A stretch of DNA of 64,000 nucleotides from Gammaproteobacteria bacterium (GTDB lineage: Bacteria; Pseudomonadota; Gammaproteobacteria; Pseudomonadales; PIVM01), in NCBI GenBank assembly GCA_003353945.1, contig PIVM01000009.1, forward strand, positions 1 through 64,000, in the 5' to 3' direction. Below are positions 9,852 through 24,100 of this stretch, piece by piece (positions within the stretch are counted from its first letter, which is position 1; each line of letters starts with the position of its first letter). Made by a program: the position numbers and the translations under genes. Below the pieces are notes generated by a model, which searched no databases, was not told the origin of the DNA, and saw only the letters and a program-made list of their open reading frames with translations.

Positions 9852-10685
9852 TCAATGACCTGTATTTATCGGTGCAAATCGGGGTGTCAGGCACAACAAA
9901 TCTGTTATTTGTTTCAGTAGTGGGTTTGGCTGTTGTAAATAGTAAAAATGATCCCCTGAAAATAATTGTAGCCAAAAACCAGCGTTCGTATGTTGCTGCC
10001 AGCCCTGCAGGTAGTCTGTGTTCACCCTGCTATCTTCTTTGCCACCAAAAACAGCAAAAGGCATTTCTAAGGGCTGTGTTTCCTGATAAACGCGCGTTTC
10101 TACGATTTTGAAATCGGCCCTAAGAATTGGTTCCATCATTTCCATCAGTTCTGCGTGTTCCAGCACTTCAGCGGGAGTGCCATTGAGCTGTTTCAAGCGC
10201 TCAATAAATTCTGGTTTGGCAAGATTGTGCAGTGGTTCACGGCCCAGTTCAAACTGCGGAGCGCGGCTGGCTGATAAGAGTAGGTGGCAGGGCAAGGGTA
10301 ATCCTTGGTCACGTAGTCGACGTGCGACGCCAAAACTTAACATAGCGCCCATGCTATGACCAAAAAAAGCAAACGGCTGGTTGAGTTTGCTTTGAATGCC
10401 CTCTGTAATGGATTCTACCATTTGATCATAATCATCGATCAATGCTTCACTGATGCGATGACCTCGCCCAGGGTATTGAATGGCGCATACCTCAATGTCC
10501 GAAGGAAGTCGTTGATGCCATTGATGGAACACGGTTGCACTGCCGCCTGCATGACAAAAGCAGAACAAACGCAGACTTGGGTTGGAGACCGGCTTGGCGG
10601 TGATAAACCAGGGATTTTTCGCTAATTGCGATTTACGACGGGTCATTGTGGATAGAACCGCGCTATTTGTTGTTATTTTGCGCAT
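9852..10685 (-). CDS. Type II thioesterase (external editing thioesterase)
   Basis: Stand-alone alpha/beta hydrolase of 277 residues of the GrsT/SrfD type. These enzymes clear misprimed or stalled acyl groups from NRPS carrier domains in the cytoplasm. Family landmarks are FCHAGGSATVFHQW near residue 43, YPGRGHR, the nucleophile motif FGHSMGAML (Ser near residue 118), a PFAVFGGKEDSRV segment carrying the acid, and SGDHFYY with the catalytic His near residue 245. The ATG at 10685 has an AAAGG sequence upstream. A second Met at 10646 would give a shorter protein but lacks a ribosome site. It lies between the MFS exporter and the adaptor gene, as expected for a helper of the assembly line. Confidence 0.92.
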   Translation of the reverse strand: MRKITTNSAVLSTMTRRKSQLAKNPWFITAKPVSNPSLRLFCFCHAGGSATVFHQWHQRLPSDIEVCAIQYPGRGHRISEALIDDYDQMVESITEGIQSKLNQPFAFFGHSMGAMLSFGVARRLRDQGLPLPCHLLLSASRAPQFELGREPLHNLAKPEFIERLKQLNGTPAEVLEHAELMEMMEPILRADFKIVETRVYQETQPLEMPFAVFGGKEDSRVNTDYLQGWQQHTNAGFWLQLFSGDHFYYLQQPNPLLKQITDLLCLTPRFAPINTGH

Positions 10686-10797
10686 ATTATAAACCTTTTA
10701 CAACAATCTCCCGAGGAGCAAGTACTAACCACCCCACAGCCTTAGGCTTAATGTCTTCATTATATAGTTTTTCATTGTATAGTTTCATGAAATCCTG

Positions 10798-12180
10798 TCA
10801 CGAATTTTCTACTTGTACTCTACTGTTATCCGTTGGCGTAGAGGGTTGATTCAAGTCTGGCAGCGTCAAGTCAATACGCCTTATATTGGGTGATGCCATG
10901 GCTGCCAGAACCACGAATGAGCTTATGATTCCCATGCTGGAGATCATGACAGCCACACCACGCCCAGGTCCCGTACCGTAAATCAATCCCAGGGATTCGG
11001 CCCACACGCCATCGGGGAGCATGTTGGGTTCAAAGAAGCCATCTGCCAGGGGACCTGCCAGCACAATCGCCAGTGGTGCAGTGATGCCACAAATAAAAGC
11101 TCTTAAGCCAAATACTCTGCCTTGCACGTCGCTGGCAATCTTACGTTGGAATATTTCCTGGTTACAGGCGGTAGACACAGGAAAGGCGACCATAATCAGT
11201 AACCCACCCAGTGCCACAAAAGCAACGGAAGGCTGGATTGGCATCAGTATTAAGCCAATGCAGACAACCATCGCACCACCGGATACGCCAAAAATCTTCC
11301 GGTCGGGTCCACCCCAGGCCATGATTAATATACTACCCAGTACCATGCCCAAGCCGGATATAGAGGCAATCATGCCAAGTCCTGCTGCATCGGTAAAGCC
11401 TAAAACCATAGGAGTCATCAGCATGCCTATGGCGGCAATGTTGAAAGCGAGTGCGGCATGCAATGATAACAGGCCGACCATTCCCTTGCGTTGTCGAACG
11501 TGGTTCCAGCCAAAAGACATTGATTTTATTAGATTATCTTTGCTTTCTTTGTTGTCAGAGACATGAGGGGGTTGAGGAATTGGAGTAATAATTAGCGCAA
11601 CAATTCCAAAAAAAAACGTTGTTAGATTAATTAGGAATATACCCTTTAGGCCGATGCTAAGCAGTAAAGCTCCGGCAATCGCTGGTGCCAAAAGTTGTAC
11701 GACACCAAGCGCCAGGGACAGCATGCCGTTAGCTTTGGGGAGTTCGTGTGTATGAACCAACATAGTTATCGAAGCGGTGACAGCGGGCAGAACAAAGGCA
11801 TTGAAAACGGCCGCCAGACCAGTAATTAGTACAATATGCCATACTTGCAGAAATTCAAGCCAATAAAGAATCATCAGAGAGGCAGTGAGTACCACAGCGG
11901 ATGTTTGACCTATCAACAGAACGGCTTTTCTGTTGAAACGGTCAACCATGGTACCGGCCAGGGGACTAATGAATGCCGCCGGCAAACTGGCTGCCAGGGC
12001 TATCATGGCAAAGTCTGTGACAGCACCTGTTTTTTGATAAGCCCACACTCCCAGGCCAAAACTGGTCAGGGAATTTCCTAGCAAGGAGATTGTTTGACCG
12101 ACCAATAAAAAAGTAAATGATCTTAAGCCGGGTTTTTCGGGTAATCCATTGTCTGTATCTATTGGCAACGCTTCTTCCAT
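10798..12180 (-). CDS. MFS transporter, probable peptide exporter
   Basis: Major facilitator protein of 460 residues with about twelve membrane helices. The motif-A loop is visible as GTMVDRFNRKAVLL around residues 80-95. It resembles the MFS_3 / EntS-like branch often found with NRPS clusters. The start codon overlaps the stop of NRPS-E as TAATG, so translation is coupled to the assembly line. This placement suggests moving the peptide, or a precursor, across the inner membrane. The operon also encodes an RND system, so two exporters act in parallel or in series. Substrate is inferred from position only. Confidence 0.88.
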   Translation of the reverse strand: MEEALPIDTDNGLPEKPGLRSFTFLLVGQTISLLGNSLTSFGLGVWAYQKTGAVTDFAMIALAASLPAAFISPLAGTMVDRFNRKAVLLIGQTSAVVLTASLMILYWLEFLQVWHIVLITGLAAVFNAFVLPAVTASITMLVHTHELPKANGMLSLALGVVQLLAPAIAGALLLSIGLKGIFLINLTTFFFGIVALIITPIPQPPHVSDNKESKDNLIKSMSFGWNHVRQRKGMVGLLSLHAALAFNIAAIGMLMTPMVLGFTDAAGLGMIASISGLGMVLGSILIMAWGGPDRKIFGVSGGAMVVCIGLILMPIQPSVAFVALGGLLIMVAFPVSTACNQEIFQRKIASDVQGRVFGLRAFICGITAPLAIVLAGPLADGFFEPNMLPDGVWAESLGLIYGTGPGRGVAVMISSMGIISSFVVLAAMASPNIRRIDLTLPDLNQPSTPTDNSRVQVENS

Positions 12181-15100
12181 TATCGTTTTCCAGCTGCAAG
12201 AGCCGCATTTAAGGTGGCGGCCAATTGCGCGACATCAGGTTCATGCAGCATGCCATTATGGTCCCCCGTTGTTGTGCGGAGGTCCAAATAACCCTGAACC
12301 AGTTTTTCCCAGCCCAAAGTATCTTTGCTAACGGATAAAGCCTTTCCAATACGACTCATCGTACTTTGTGTTGCTGCTTCGGCGCGGATAAGTGTGGCAT
12401 CAAGCGGTAATGGTTGTGCTTTGTAGTTCATCAGCATCTGCTGAAATCCCTTCATTATGCTTAGCGCATTTTCCAGAAAATCATAATTAATGGCTCCCTG
12501 GCTTGCTTCGACTGCCTGGCTGATTAATTCATCTCTGGGCAGGTGTTTGATGTCTTTAATATTTAATCCCAAATTACCGAGATTGATATCCGCAAAGAGT
12601 TTCAGCAGATTGGCGTCTCCCTGCAGGGTTTTCATCAGGGTACGGTTGGGTAGATGACTGTCTAATAAGCCGATAAAGGCAATTTCTTGTCCAGCATCGA
12701 GCAGTTGGCGTGCCATTTCCCAGGCAACAACGCCACCAATCGAATGGCCGGCCAGGTAGTAGGGGCCTTCGGGTTGCTGCTCACGGATGGCCTGGATGTA
12801 ATAGGCTGCCATATCTGGCAGATTATCAAAGGGGTATTGATTGGGTTCGAAACCTCTGGCTTGAATGCCATAAACTGGAATGTCATCACTAAGGTGATTA
12901 GCCAGTTTTTCGTAACAGAGCACCAGCGCGCCCATTGGATGCACAATAAATAAGGGCGTTTTGCTGCCCGTGGGTTTTATCGGAACCAGAGGGGACCAAT
13001 CGATAACAATATCCCCGCTGACCAGTTTGGCCAATTCAGCCACGGTTTGAGCTTTAAACAAAGAGGCCAAAGGTAAATTGATATCAAACTGTTTTTCTAT
13101 TTGATTGATCAGACGTACGGCCAATAGTGAGTGGCCACCGAGTTCAAAAAAGTTATCGTGAATGCCGACTTTAGTCCGTCCCAGCTCTTCCTGCCAAATG
13201 GTGACGATCGCCTTTTCTATGTCGTTGCGAGGAGCGACGTAGTCATGTTCAAGATCGGTATCCAATGCCAGCAGGGTATTACGATCCACTTTGCCATTGG
13301 GTGTTAAAGGCCAGTTTGACAGGGCAAGGAGATTGCTCGGCATCATATAGTCCGGCAGGTGCTTGGACAATGTGCTGCGCCAGTCAATTTGATTGATGGC
13401 TTGCTCATCACCGACAACGTAAGCAATTATCAGGTCTTCTTTGACCAGGACCAGGCAGTCCTGAACGTTGTCCAATTGACGTAGCGTGTATTCGATTTCA
13501 CCCAGTTCAATACGCAGGCCACGAACTTTCACTTGAAAGTCGATACGGCCCACATACATTAATTGCGTGAGTGAATTGTCGGTGAAGCGCACCAGATCGC
13601 CAGTTCGATACATCAGGCCTTCCCCAAAGGGGTTGGCAAAGAACTTTTCTTGGGTTAATTCGGGTTGGTCGTGATAACCACTGCCGACACTATGACCGGC
13701 AATGCACAGTTCTCCAAGCAGGCCCGGTGGCACTAATTGATTGTTTTCATTAAGCACATAAATTTGCACATTGTTGTTCGGGCGTCCCAGAGGGATGGCC
13801 GGGGTTGCATCTTCTGCCAGCAACGCAGGTGCATCGGCAATGCGATGGTAAGTTGCAATATCCGTGCATTCGGTCGGGCCGTACATATTCACTATTTCAG
13901 TTGAGAAGGCATCGCTATTGATCCACTTCTTCATTTGTCCCAAATGAATAGGTTCACCGCCAAAGAGCAGTAGGCGTAGATGGTTCAGGCTGGTAACGGC
14001 CTGAGTCGTGTCATGTGCCATCTCAATCAAGGGGTAGAAGGCACTGGGCGCGCAATTGATCACGGTTATCTTATGTTGTTCGATATTGGCTAAGAAGCGT
14101 TCCACATCGTAATGCTCCACATCTGGAAGCACGACGGTTCCACCCACCGTAAGCAGTGCAAAAAAGTTTTTCTGAGTCAGGTCGAAGCCGAACGCGCTGA
14201 TAATTAAGGCGCGGTCTTTAGCATTAAAGCCAAACTCTCGCGTATACCAATCCAGTAAGTTGATTTCACCGCGATGCAGGACACCCGCGCCCTTGGGCAG
14301 ACCGGTGGAGCCTGAGGTATAGATCATATAAATACCGTGTTCAGGTCTGGTCTTGACACTGGTATCTATATCAGGATTAAGCACCGATTGCGTAGAAAGG
14401 TCGAGTTGATCGATATTCAGTGGTTCGGTACGGCTACCATCAAGCAATTGATTGAACCGTTCGCTCATGCAGCTTTCAGTAATCAGAATCGGAGCGTCGC
14501 AGTCACTGAGCATATGTTTGAGGCGCTCGTCCGGGTAGTTGGCATCCATTGGAATATAAATACCACCGGCTTTCAGTACGGCAACAATAGCAACCAGAAC
14601 CTCAATACGTCGTCCAAGGCAAATGCCCACACTGGATTGGGCGGTTACGCCCTTGGCAATAAGAAAATGCGCGAGTTGATTGGCATGGTTGTTCAGTTCA
14701 GCATAGCTCAGTTGTTTTTGACCGCAGATGACAGCAGTCGCTTGCGGCGTTTTCTCCACCTGCGCCTCAATCATTGCCTGAACAGAATTAAAATGGGGCG
14801 TATCGTAGGTAGTGCCGTTCAATTTGTCAGGCGCTTTGGCGATCAGCTCCAGTCCTTCGCGAGGTAATACCAATTTTAATTCGGCGAGTTGTGATTTGCC
14901 TGCGATTAACTGATCGCTGAGCAGCATTAGCCGATCCAGAAATTGAAGGTCATTAAAATAGGCAGTATTAAAATCCAGGTACAAGTTTAATTGGTTTTGA
15001 AGATTTTTTACTGCGAAACCAACACTGCCTTCGGCTTGAGGCGTGACATGTTTGAAATCAAAATCGTGCCCTTGCATGGGAATCGTGTGACCGAGAAAAT

Positions 15101-18100
15101 CGATAAAGTTATAACTGAAGTTAATGCCTCCTTGAGGCACCATGTGTCGTAAGGCAAATATGGATAAGCACTGCCTGTCTCGGGTTTCTTCCTGAAATGC
15201 TTTGGCATAGGCAAACAAGGCCTTGATATCATCCTCACCCTCATGGACGGAGGCGTATTGTTGCGGAATAACAAAGGGGTTTACCTGGTAGCAGCAAACC
15301 ATGGTTTCTTTGTGTTCTGCGTTGCGGCCCGTGCCAAATTCATTGAGAACAACATCGCCATCGGCCCGCGTATACCAATGTATCAGCAAACCATAGAGAC
15401 ACTTGAAATAGAGTGCGGGGGTAATGCGTTGGCGAAAACAGAATTTTTTAATGGCACTGAATTTTTCATCATTCAGCACCAGGTGCTTTTTCTGCCATTG
15501 TGTATCTTCGGGAAGATTATTTTGAATTTGCAGGGCTGCGACGGATTGAAGTCGTTCACGCCAGAATTCAGTGACTTCTGTAGAATCGAAAGTTTGACGG
15601 TTTTGTGCGATATACTCGCCAAGCAGATCTTCCTGCTGGGGGCAGGGTTCGCCATTTAACAGGCTTTCATAGACTGCGATGGCTTTCCACAGATGTGCCT
15701 CACCGGCTACGCCGTCCAGTAACATATGGTGGAAGGACATCAATGTGATAAAGCGACTCTCACTGATTTTAATAACGCCGTATTGCAGTAAAGAATCTGC
15801 TTTTACATCCCAGGGGCGAACAATAAACTGCTGCTTCAGTTCTTCGATGGATTCTTCGTTGAGCTGTTGCGCGCTTAGATCTTCATAAACAAACGCCACC
15901 TCGCGTTGTCGGGCAATGCCCAGGTAGGCGACATCGGTATAGGCCAGATCACTGGTAATAACATCGGCTCGCAATATCGCAAAGCTGTCAGATACCTGCT
16001 GCAGAGCTTGTTGCCACAAGGCAAGGTCCAGTTCGAGATGTATGTCATAGGCGTAACCGACGCTGTTTTCCAGTGTGTCCGGGTTGGTCAGGCTCGATAA
16101 GTATAGATCTCTCTGCATGGTGGTAATCGGCAGGATTTCCCGGTAAGTGTCGCTGCTGGCAGCTAATAAACCGTGCAATTCATCCTTATCAACCAGTGCA
16201 AAGCTGTTGATGCCTATACTGGGATCCTCACAGATTTGCGTCAGTATCCTGAGGTAATGTTCAACCATCGTGGCAATGGTTTTTTCGTCAAACAGATCGG
16301 TGTTGTATTCCCAAGACCCTCCGAGTTTACCGTCTGGCATTTCGGCCAGATTGACGGTCATATCCCATTTGGCGACCACCTGGTCTGAGACCATAGGTTT
16401 CAGTTGTAGTCCGGCAAATTCCTCTGCCAGCAAATCTTCAATGCCCTGGTGCTGAATGGCTGACTGCAGTTGGAACGAGGTTTGTGCCAGGGGTTGATAG
16501 GCCAGAGTGCGTTCTACGCCCAATGTTTGCAGTGTCATTTCAATGGGTACGTGTTCGTGGGCAAAGGCGTCAAGAACGGTTTGTCTTACATGACGCAAGG
16601 CATCGGCCAGACTGGGGTTTTCATCAAATCGACTGCGAATCAGCAGTGAGTTGACAAAAAAGCCAATCAGCGGTTCAACTTCGGCCACGGTGCGACCTAC
16701 CAGCGGAATGCCCGTGCAGATATCGTGCATACCGGAATAACGTGCGAGCAGAATCTGAAAGGCGGTCAGCGTGGTCATAAACAAAGTGCTGCCCTGCGCC
16801 TGGCTGATGGCGGTCAGTTTGCTGGTAAGATCAGCCGGTACCTTGATCGGGTAAATTGCACCGTTATAGGTCTGGATGTCGGGTCGTGGTCGATCCGTGG
16901 GTAAACGCAGTAAATCCGGTGCCCCTTGAAGTTGATTGATCCAGTATCCCAGTTGCTTGTCCAGCATATCACCCTGTAACCAGCTACGTTGCCAGTAGGC
17001 ATAATCCGTATACTGCACAGCCAGTTCGGGCAGTGGAGAAGGTTGATCATTATTAAAGGCAGCGTAGAGTTGTACTATTTCCATAAACAGCACTTTAAGA
17101 GAATCGCCGTCGGAGATGATGTGGTGGATATTAATCGCTAACAGGTGCTCATCTTCTGCCAACTTGGCGACCCGTGCCTGAAACAGTGGACCGGTCTCTA
17201 TGTCAAAGTGCGTGCCCGCATTGTCTTCAGCAAATGCGATAGCCTGTTGTTCCTTTTCTGAAGCTGGCAGAGCGCTAAGATCGGTAATGGGTAAATCAAA
17301 GGTTTTGTGCTCATGAATGACCAGGTACGGTTCGTTGTCCTCCTCAGTAAAGGTCGTGCGCAATGCTTCGTGTCGCTGCACAATGGTATCAAAGGTCTGC
17401 TGTAGTACGTTCAGGTTTACGGCTCCGTTGATACGCAATGCCATCGGCATGTTATAAATCGCATTGTCTGGGATCAGTTGATCAAGAAACCATAAGCGTT
17501 GTTGAGCATAGGTGACCGGTAATTGTTGATCTCGTGGAGCACGTTCTAAGGGGGGTAATACAAGTTCGGCCCGGCCAGACTTGTTGTCGATTAGCGCTCC
17601 AATTTGAGCGATGGTGGTACTTTCAAACAAATCGCGCAATGCTAGGTCGATATTAAATAGCTGGCGGATGCGGCCTGCAATTTGTGTTGCAGTCAGTGAA
17701 TGTCCGCCGAGATCAAAGAAACTGTCATGTATGCCGATTTGCTCCAGTCCCAACACTTCAGACCAGATGAGGGCGAGTTTTTCTTCCGTCTCGGTTCTGG
17801 GTGCCACATAGTCTGCCCCCGCGCCGCCACCGATATCGGGTAGGGCTTCCCGGTCGATTTTTCCGTTAGGTGTCAGCGGCCATTCGCTAAGACCGAGCAG
17901 TGCCTGTGGAATCATATAGTCCGGCAGATAGTCCGCCAGTTGTGAGCGCCAGTCAGCGGGAGCCTGATCACCCTCGATCAGCGTCATATAGGCAATCAGC
18001 GTATCGTCTTTGACCAGCGCCAGGGCGTCACTGACATTATCCTGTTGTCGCAGTGCGTATTCGATTTCACCTAGCTCAATGCGCAAACCACGCAGTTTAA

Positions 18101-21100
18101 CCTGAAAGTCGATACGTCCGATAAACTCCAGATTGCCATCTTCGAGTTGCCTGACCATATCGCCGGTTCGATACAGTTTTCCGGTGGCCTTGTCTTTGCC
18201 GAACGCAAAGGGATAGTCAATAAAGGCTTCTTTTGTCAGCTCTGGTTTACCAAAATACCCAAAACCAACGCTCTCACCACCGACCAGCAATTCGCCGGGT
18301 ACGCCGGGTGGTACCAAATGGTTTTCATGGTCAACAACGTATAGCGAAACACCCACGTTGGCTTTACCAATGGGAATCGGTTGGTTGATAAACTGATCGG
18401 GTTGTTCCACTCGATAATAACTGGAAATATCGGTACATTCCGTTGGACCGTACATATTCACAATCTGGCCAATGCATTTATCTGACTGCAGCCAGGGTAG
18501 TAGTTTTTCCATACGGATGGGTTCGCCGCCAAACAATGCCAGTCGCAGGGTGGCCAGCTCGTCATATCCTTCAAAATTATCTATCAAGGGATAAAAGGCA
18601 CTGGGTGCACTGTTAAGCAAGGTCACCGAATGCTGTGCAATTGTTTGTCGAATCAGCTGATCATCGTAGCCGTCACTTTCTGGAAATACCACGGCGCCAC
18701 CCACGGTAAGGGCGGCAAAGAGATTTTTCTGTGTTAGGTCAAAGCCAATGGCGCTGATAATCAATGAGCGGTCTTTTTCTGTGATATTGAATTCGCGGCA
18801 ATACCACTGCAGCAAATTCACCTCACCGCGCTGTTTCACACCGGCACCCTTGGGGCGACCGGTAGAGCCTGAGGTGTAGATGAGGTATAGCATATTATCC
18901 AGGCCGATATCCACTGCCGGATTGCTGCTGGAGTAGTTTTCAATCCCGGACCACAGGCTCTGCTCGCTTTGATCCAGATAAAAGGTATTGTCATGTTCCG
19001 GTAAGCGTTCGCTTAGACACGCCTCACTCAGCAGAACTTTAACACGGGCATCGCTCAGCATGTAGGCGAGACGCTCACGTGGATAGTTCGCATCCATGGG
19101 AATATAAATCGCGCCGGTTTTAATAGTGGCTAGCAATGCCACCATAAAATCAATGCCAGCACTCATGCACAGGCCAACGGCCGTGCCGCGACCGACTTGT
19201 AGTTCTTCGATGAGATAATTAGCAAGTTTGTTGGCGCGTTGATTTAATTCGATATAGCTTAATTGATGAGTGCCGGCGATGACGGCGATATTATTCGGTG
19301 TGCGTTCAATCTGTGCTTCGATCAGCGCTATCACCGAATTGGCAGAGTAGCTGCTTGTCGTCGGTGCGGGCAGCAGCTCAACGGTTTCGCGAGGAAAAAC
19401 AAACGTCAGGTCACCGAGTGTCTCTACGCCTTTGTCAATAATCTGTCGGCTCAGTGACAGCAAGCGGTCAATAAACTGGTAGTCATCAAATACGTTGTCG
19501 GAATAACCGAGAATTAAATCGAGTCCTTTTTCCGATTGCTGACCGATAAAATTAATGCAGTCCTGCATACGCGGAATAATTAATTTACCCGGTGCCAGTG
19601 TGCCTGCAATTTCAAACGCTGTACTTAGGCCATAGAAGTTGTAGATCACCTGGGCGCGACCTGAACCCAATGCCTGGCGCTGAGCGGAATTGGACAGGTT
19701 TTCATAGGCTTCGCTATTTGCTCGGTAGTTGCTGACATAGTGCAACAGCTCATCGATAGAGCCAGAAGCCTGCAAAATGTCGGCAGTGGCAATAAAAGGG
19801 GTTCCTTGAAAATAACAACCCAGTGTCAACACATGGCCCTTGGGGCGACCCGTGAGGATTTCATTAAAATAGAAGCCTTCGTGGTTGTTGCAATACACTT
19901 TTAACATCAGGCAATAAAGTGCCTTGAAATATAAACCCGGAGTTGTGCGTTTTTTAAGGCAGAATTTTTTGATAGAGGTCCAGTGAGCGTCGTCAACATG
20001 GCGTTCAAGTTGAATGTATTGACCGGGGCCAGCCGCTTTGCTTGCCGGCACGAAGGGGCTGAGGGGTTCAACTTGCAGTGCTTGTTCAGACCAGAATTGC
20101 TGTACATCCCGGCTATCAAAATGATGGCGATTGAAATCGATATACTTGGCAAATGCATCGTTATTAGACGGTTCTTGCTGCAAGGTATTCAGGTCCGTGC
20201 CTTTTAACAGTTCCTGATAAATTTCAGCGATTTTATAGTTGATACTGGCCACCGCGATACCATCGCACAGCGCATGATTGGCGCAGGTGAGAATGCCGAT
20301 GTGGTCATCAGAATAGGGAAACAACTTGATTCTGAACAATGCTTCGTTGTGCTGGTAAGGTTGATAGACCAGGGCTTCAAGCTGTTGACGGAAGGCATCA
20401 CTGTCAGGTGGGCCCGCGGGGGGCAATGTTTCTGCGATGACCCGACTGTTGGGGTGCTCGGCTTTGATAACCGCTTGGTATGCGACATCCAGCCAAGGCG
20501 TTTCGTTGCCAATAAAACGACTTCGTAAAACCGGTTCATGACTGACAACATGGTCAAGTGCTTGCTGCCAAAGATCGATTCGAAAAGGCGCGTGCAAATC
20601 AATGGTGACGCCGAGGTAGTTGCGCTGATTGTCCGGGTTGATGATGCCATCCAGGAAAAGATCCTGTTGCATGGCGGTCATCGGAAGCAATGTTTCAAAT
20701 TGCTGTCTGTCCAGTGCAAGTAACTGAAACAGCGAATCAGTTGGGCAAATCGGCACGGCATTAATCGGGCGATCAACATCCTGTAGCATGTGTTGCAACA
20801 GTTGCTGAAAGTGTTCAGCCATTTGTGCCGGGGTGGTCGCATCAAACAGGTCGGAGGCATACTCTATAGAGGCCAGGATCTCCTGTTCACTTTCATTGAA
20901 GGTCCAGATCATGTCGTATTTGGCGGTGACTTCATCTGATTCGAGCAACTCAATGCTTAATTCTTCAGATACAACCCGGTTCTGTGATCCCATCTCGGGC
21001 TGATAATTAAAGCCGACCTGGGCAATTGGATTGTAGGCTGCGCTACGCTCGACACCGAGTGCATCGACCACTTGTTCTGCTGGCAACTCCTGGTGATTAA

Positions 21101-24100
21101 ACGCTCCCAATACGCCGTTTTTGACATCATCAATTAACTGCGACACGGTGGGATTGTCCGATAAATCGGTTCTGACGATCAGTGAGTTAACAAAAAAGCC
21201 GATCAGTCCTTCGAGCGCGCGTTGATTACGCCCGGCGATAGGAATGCCAACACAGATATCACGTTGGCTCGCATAACGTGATAGCAATAACTGGTAGGCC
21301 GACAGCATGGTCATAAAGGGTGTTATATTATGCGTTTTGCTGAAGTCGCGAATCATACCCATCAGTTCTGCGCCAATGCTAAAACGATGGTAGGCGCCGC
21401 GACCGGACTGGGTGGCCGGACGGGGGCGATCTGTCGGCAGGTTGAGCAGTTTTGGCGCACCGCGCAATGTGTCTAACCAGTACTGTAATTGTTCTTCGAG
21501 TATCTCACCCTGCAATACATGATGCTGCCAATAGGCGTAATCGGCGTATTGCACTGGCAGGGGCGCTAGCAATGCCGCTTGTCTGCTTTTAGCTGCCTGA
21601 TAGAAGGCAGACAAATCAGAAAGCATCACGCCCAGAGACCAGGCATCTGAAATAATATGATGCATATTGACCAGCAGCAGATACTCTTTGTCGGCCGTTT
21701 TATACAAGGAGGTTGTTAATAGTGGTGCCTGGGATAAATCAAAGGCACTGGATGCCATTTCAGTACTTAATCGGGTTACCTCTTGATCGCGTTCCTCACC
21801 GGCTAGGTGGATCAGGTCTTCAACTGGCAAATCCCAGCTATCCAGGGAGTGGATTTCTTGTTGGGTTTCCCCGGCTTCGTTTTGTATAAACGAAGTGCGT
21901 AATATTTCATGACGCATCGCCAATTGTGCAAAGGCGTGTCGAAGCGCATCGCTGTCCAGTTCACCCGTTATTCGCAATGCGGCTGGCATATTATAGGCAG
22001 CACTTTGCGGGTCGAGTTGTTGGAAAAACCACAGACGTTGCTGATTAAAGGATAGAGGCAATACCTGATTGCGATTGACTGGCTTGATGGCAGGTATCGA
22101 TAAACCTTTATGCTCCTGCGTTTCAATGGCTGCAGCCAGTCCTTCAACAGTGGGTGCTTCAAATAATACCTTGAGTGGAATATCGAGTTGAAACTGTTCG
22201 CGCAGGCGAGCGATGACTTGAGTGGCCAGCAGTGAGTGACCGCCGAGTTCGAAAAAATTATCCGTGGCGCCAACCTGGCCTATCCCAATGATCGTGGCCC
22301 AGATGGAGGCGATGGCGCTTTCTGTTTCATTGCGCGGTTCAATATATTCGCTACGTTTTTGTTGACTTTGATCGGGTTTGGGCAAGGCCTTCCTGTCGAC
22401 CTTACCGTTGGGTGTTAAGGGCATGGCGTCGAGGAAAAGAAAAACACCCGGGACCATATAGTCGGGAAGCGATTGACGCAGGTGCTCCTGCAGCACTTCT
22501 GCACTGACTGCCTCATCGTGAGAAACGACATAGCCGACCAGAATGGCGTTGTCATCATCACCTTTGCTGGTATGCACCACGCCTTCACGCACAGCGGGGT
22601 GTTTGTTCAATACGGTTTCAATTTCACCAAGTTCGATACGATAGCCGCGCACTTTGACCTGATTGTCAATGCGTCCCTGGCATTCGAGTCGTCCGTCAGA
22701 CAGATAGCGAGCCATATCGCCTGTGCGATAAATACGCTCGCTATCGGTGGGATCGAGTTCGCGGAAGGGACTGTCAATAAAGGCGGCACTGGTTAAATCA
22801 TCACGTCCGAGATAACCAAAGGCAACGCCGTCACCGCCAATCCACAATTCACCGCTTACCCCGATGGGCACGGGCTGATGATGGCTGTCGAGAATAAACA
22901 GAGAAGTATTGGCAATGGCTGTGCCGATCGAGACATTGTTGCCGGCTATCGGTCCGGGTAAATGATACACCGTGCTCCACACGGTGGTTTCTGTGGGGCC
23001 GTACATATTGTAAAGATCAACGCCACGATCGATCAATTCATTGGCCAGACGTGGTGGCAGTGGTTCGCCACCACATAAGCCCTTCAATGACCGTGAGGTG
23101 CGCCAATCACTGTTGACCAGCATATGCCAGGTGGCCGGTGTGGCCTGTAGCACACTGATGTGTTGTTCATTCAATAATGTCGTCAGTGCTTGGTGATCCA
23201 TCGCATCCATACGGCTGGCGATGACCACCTTGCCGCCCAGCAGCAGCGGCAGAAACAGTTCCAGTCCGGCAATATCAAAGGACAGCGTGGTGACTGCCAA
23301 CAAGATATCGTGCTGGTCCATTGCCAGACTCTCTTTCATGGCATAGAGAAAATTGACAAAAGCCTGTTGAGGTATGGCAACACCCTTGGGTTTGCCAGTA
23401 GAGCCGGAGGTGTAGATGGTATAGGCCATCGGTTGCTCAGCTTCTGGTCTGATACTGAGATTGCCGCGCTCTTGCTTGGCAATGGCCGGCGCTTCGCTAT
23501 CGACACAGATCAGTGTCACGCCCTCTTTGGGCAAGCGGTCCAACAGCGATTGCTGTGTGATCAGGACCGCCAATTGTGCACTTTCGATAACGTATTCGGT
23601 TCGCTCCTGCGGGTACTCAGGATCAATGGGGACATAGGCGCAACCACTTTTCAGTACAGCCAGAAGCGCAATTACCATTTCGTTAGAGCGTTCAAGGCAG
23701 ACCCCAATCAGGCGGTCTGTGTGTTCGTGGTGATTACGCAAGTGCCTTGCCAGTTGGTTGGCCGCTGTATTGAGTTCGGCATAAGACATGGTTTGACCAG
23801 CAAAGCTGATGGCAGCCGCGTTGGCGTTAAGTTCTGCCTGCTCTTCGATAAGTTCATGCAGTAATTTTTGTCGTGGGTAATCCGCCAGGGTCTGGTTCCA
23901 GTCGAACAGTTGTTGTCGAATCTCTGCTTCCGGCAACAATGGCAGTGTGGCGATGGATTGCTCAGGGTTGTTGACGATGCTTTGTAGCAAACGTTGGAAG
24001 TGGTCCACCATGCGCTGTATGGTTTGGCGTTCAAACAGTGTGGTACGGTATTCCAGTACACAGTTCAGACCGTCATCTGATTCGGTAATGGATAGGGTTA

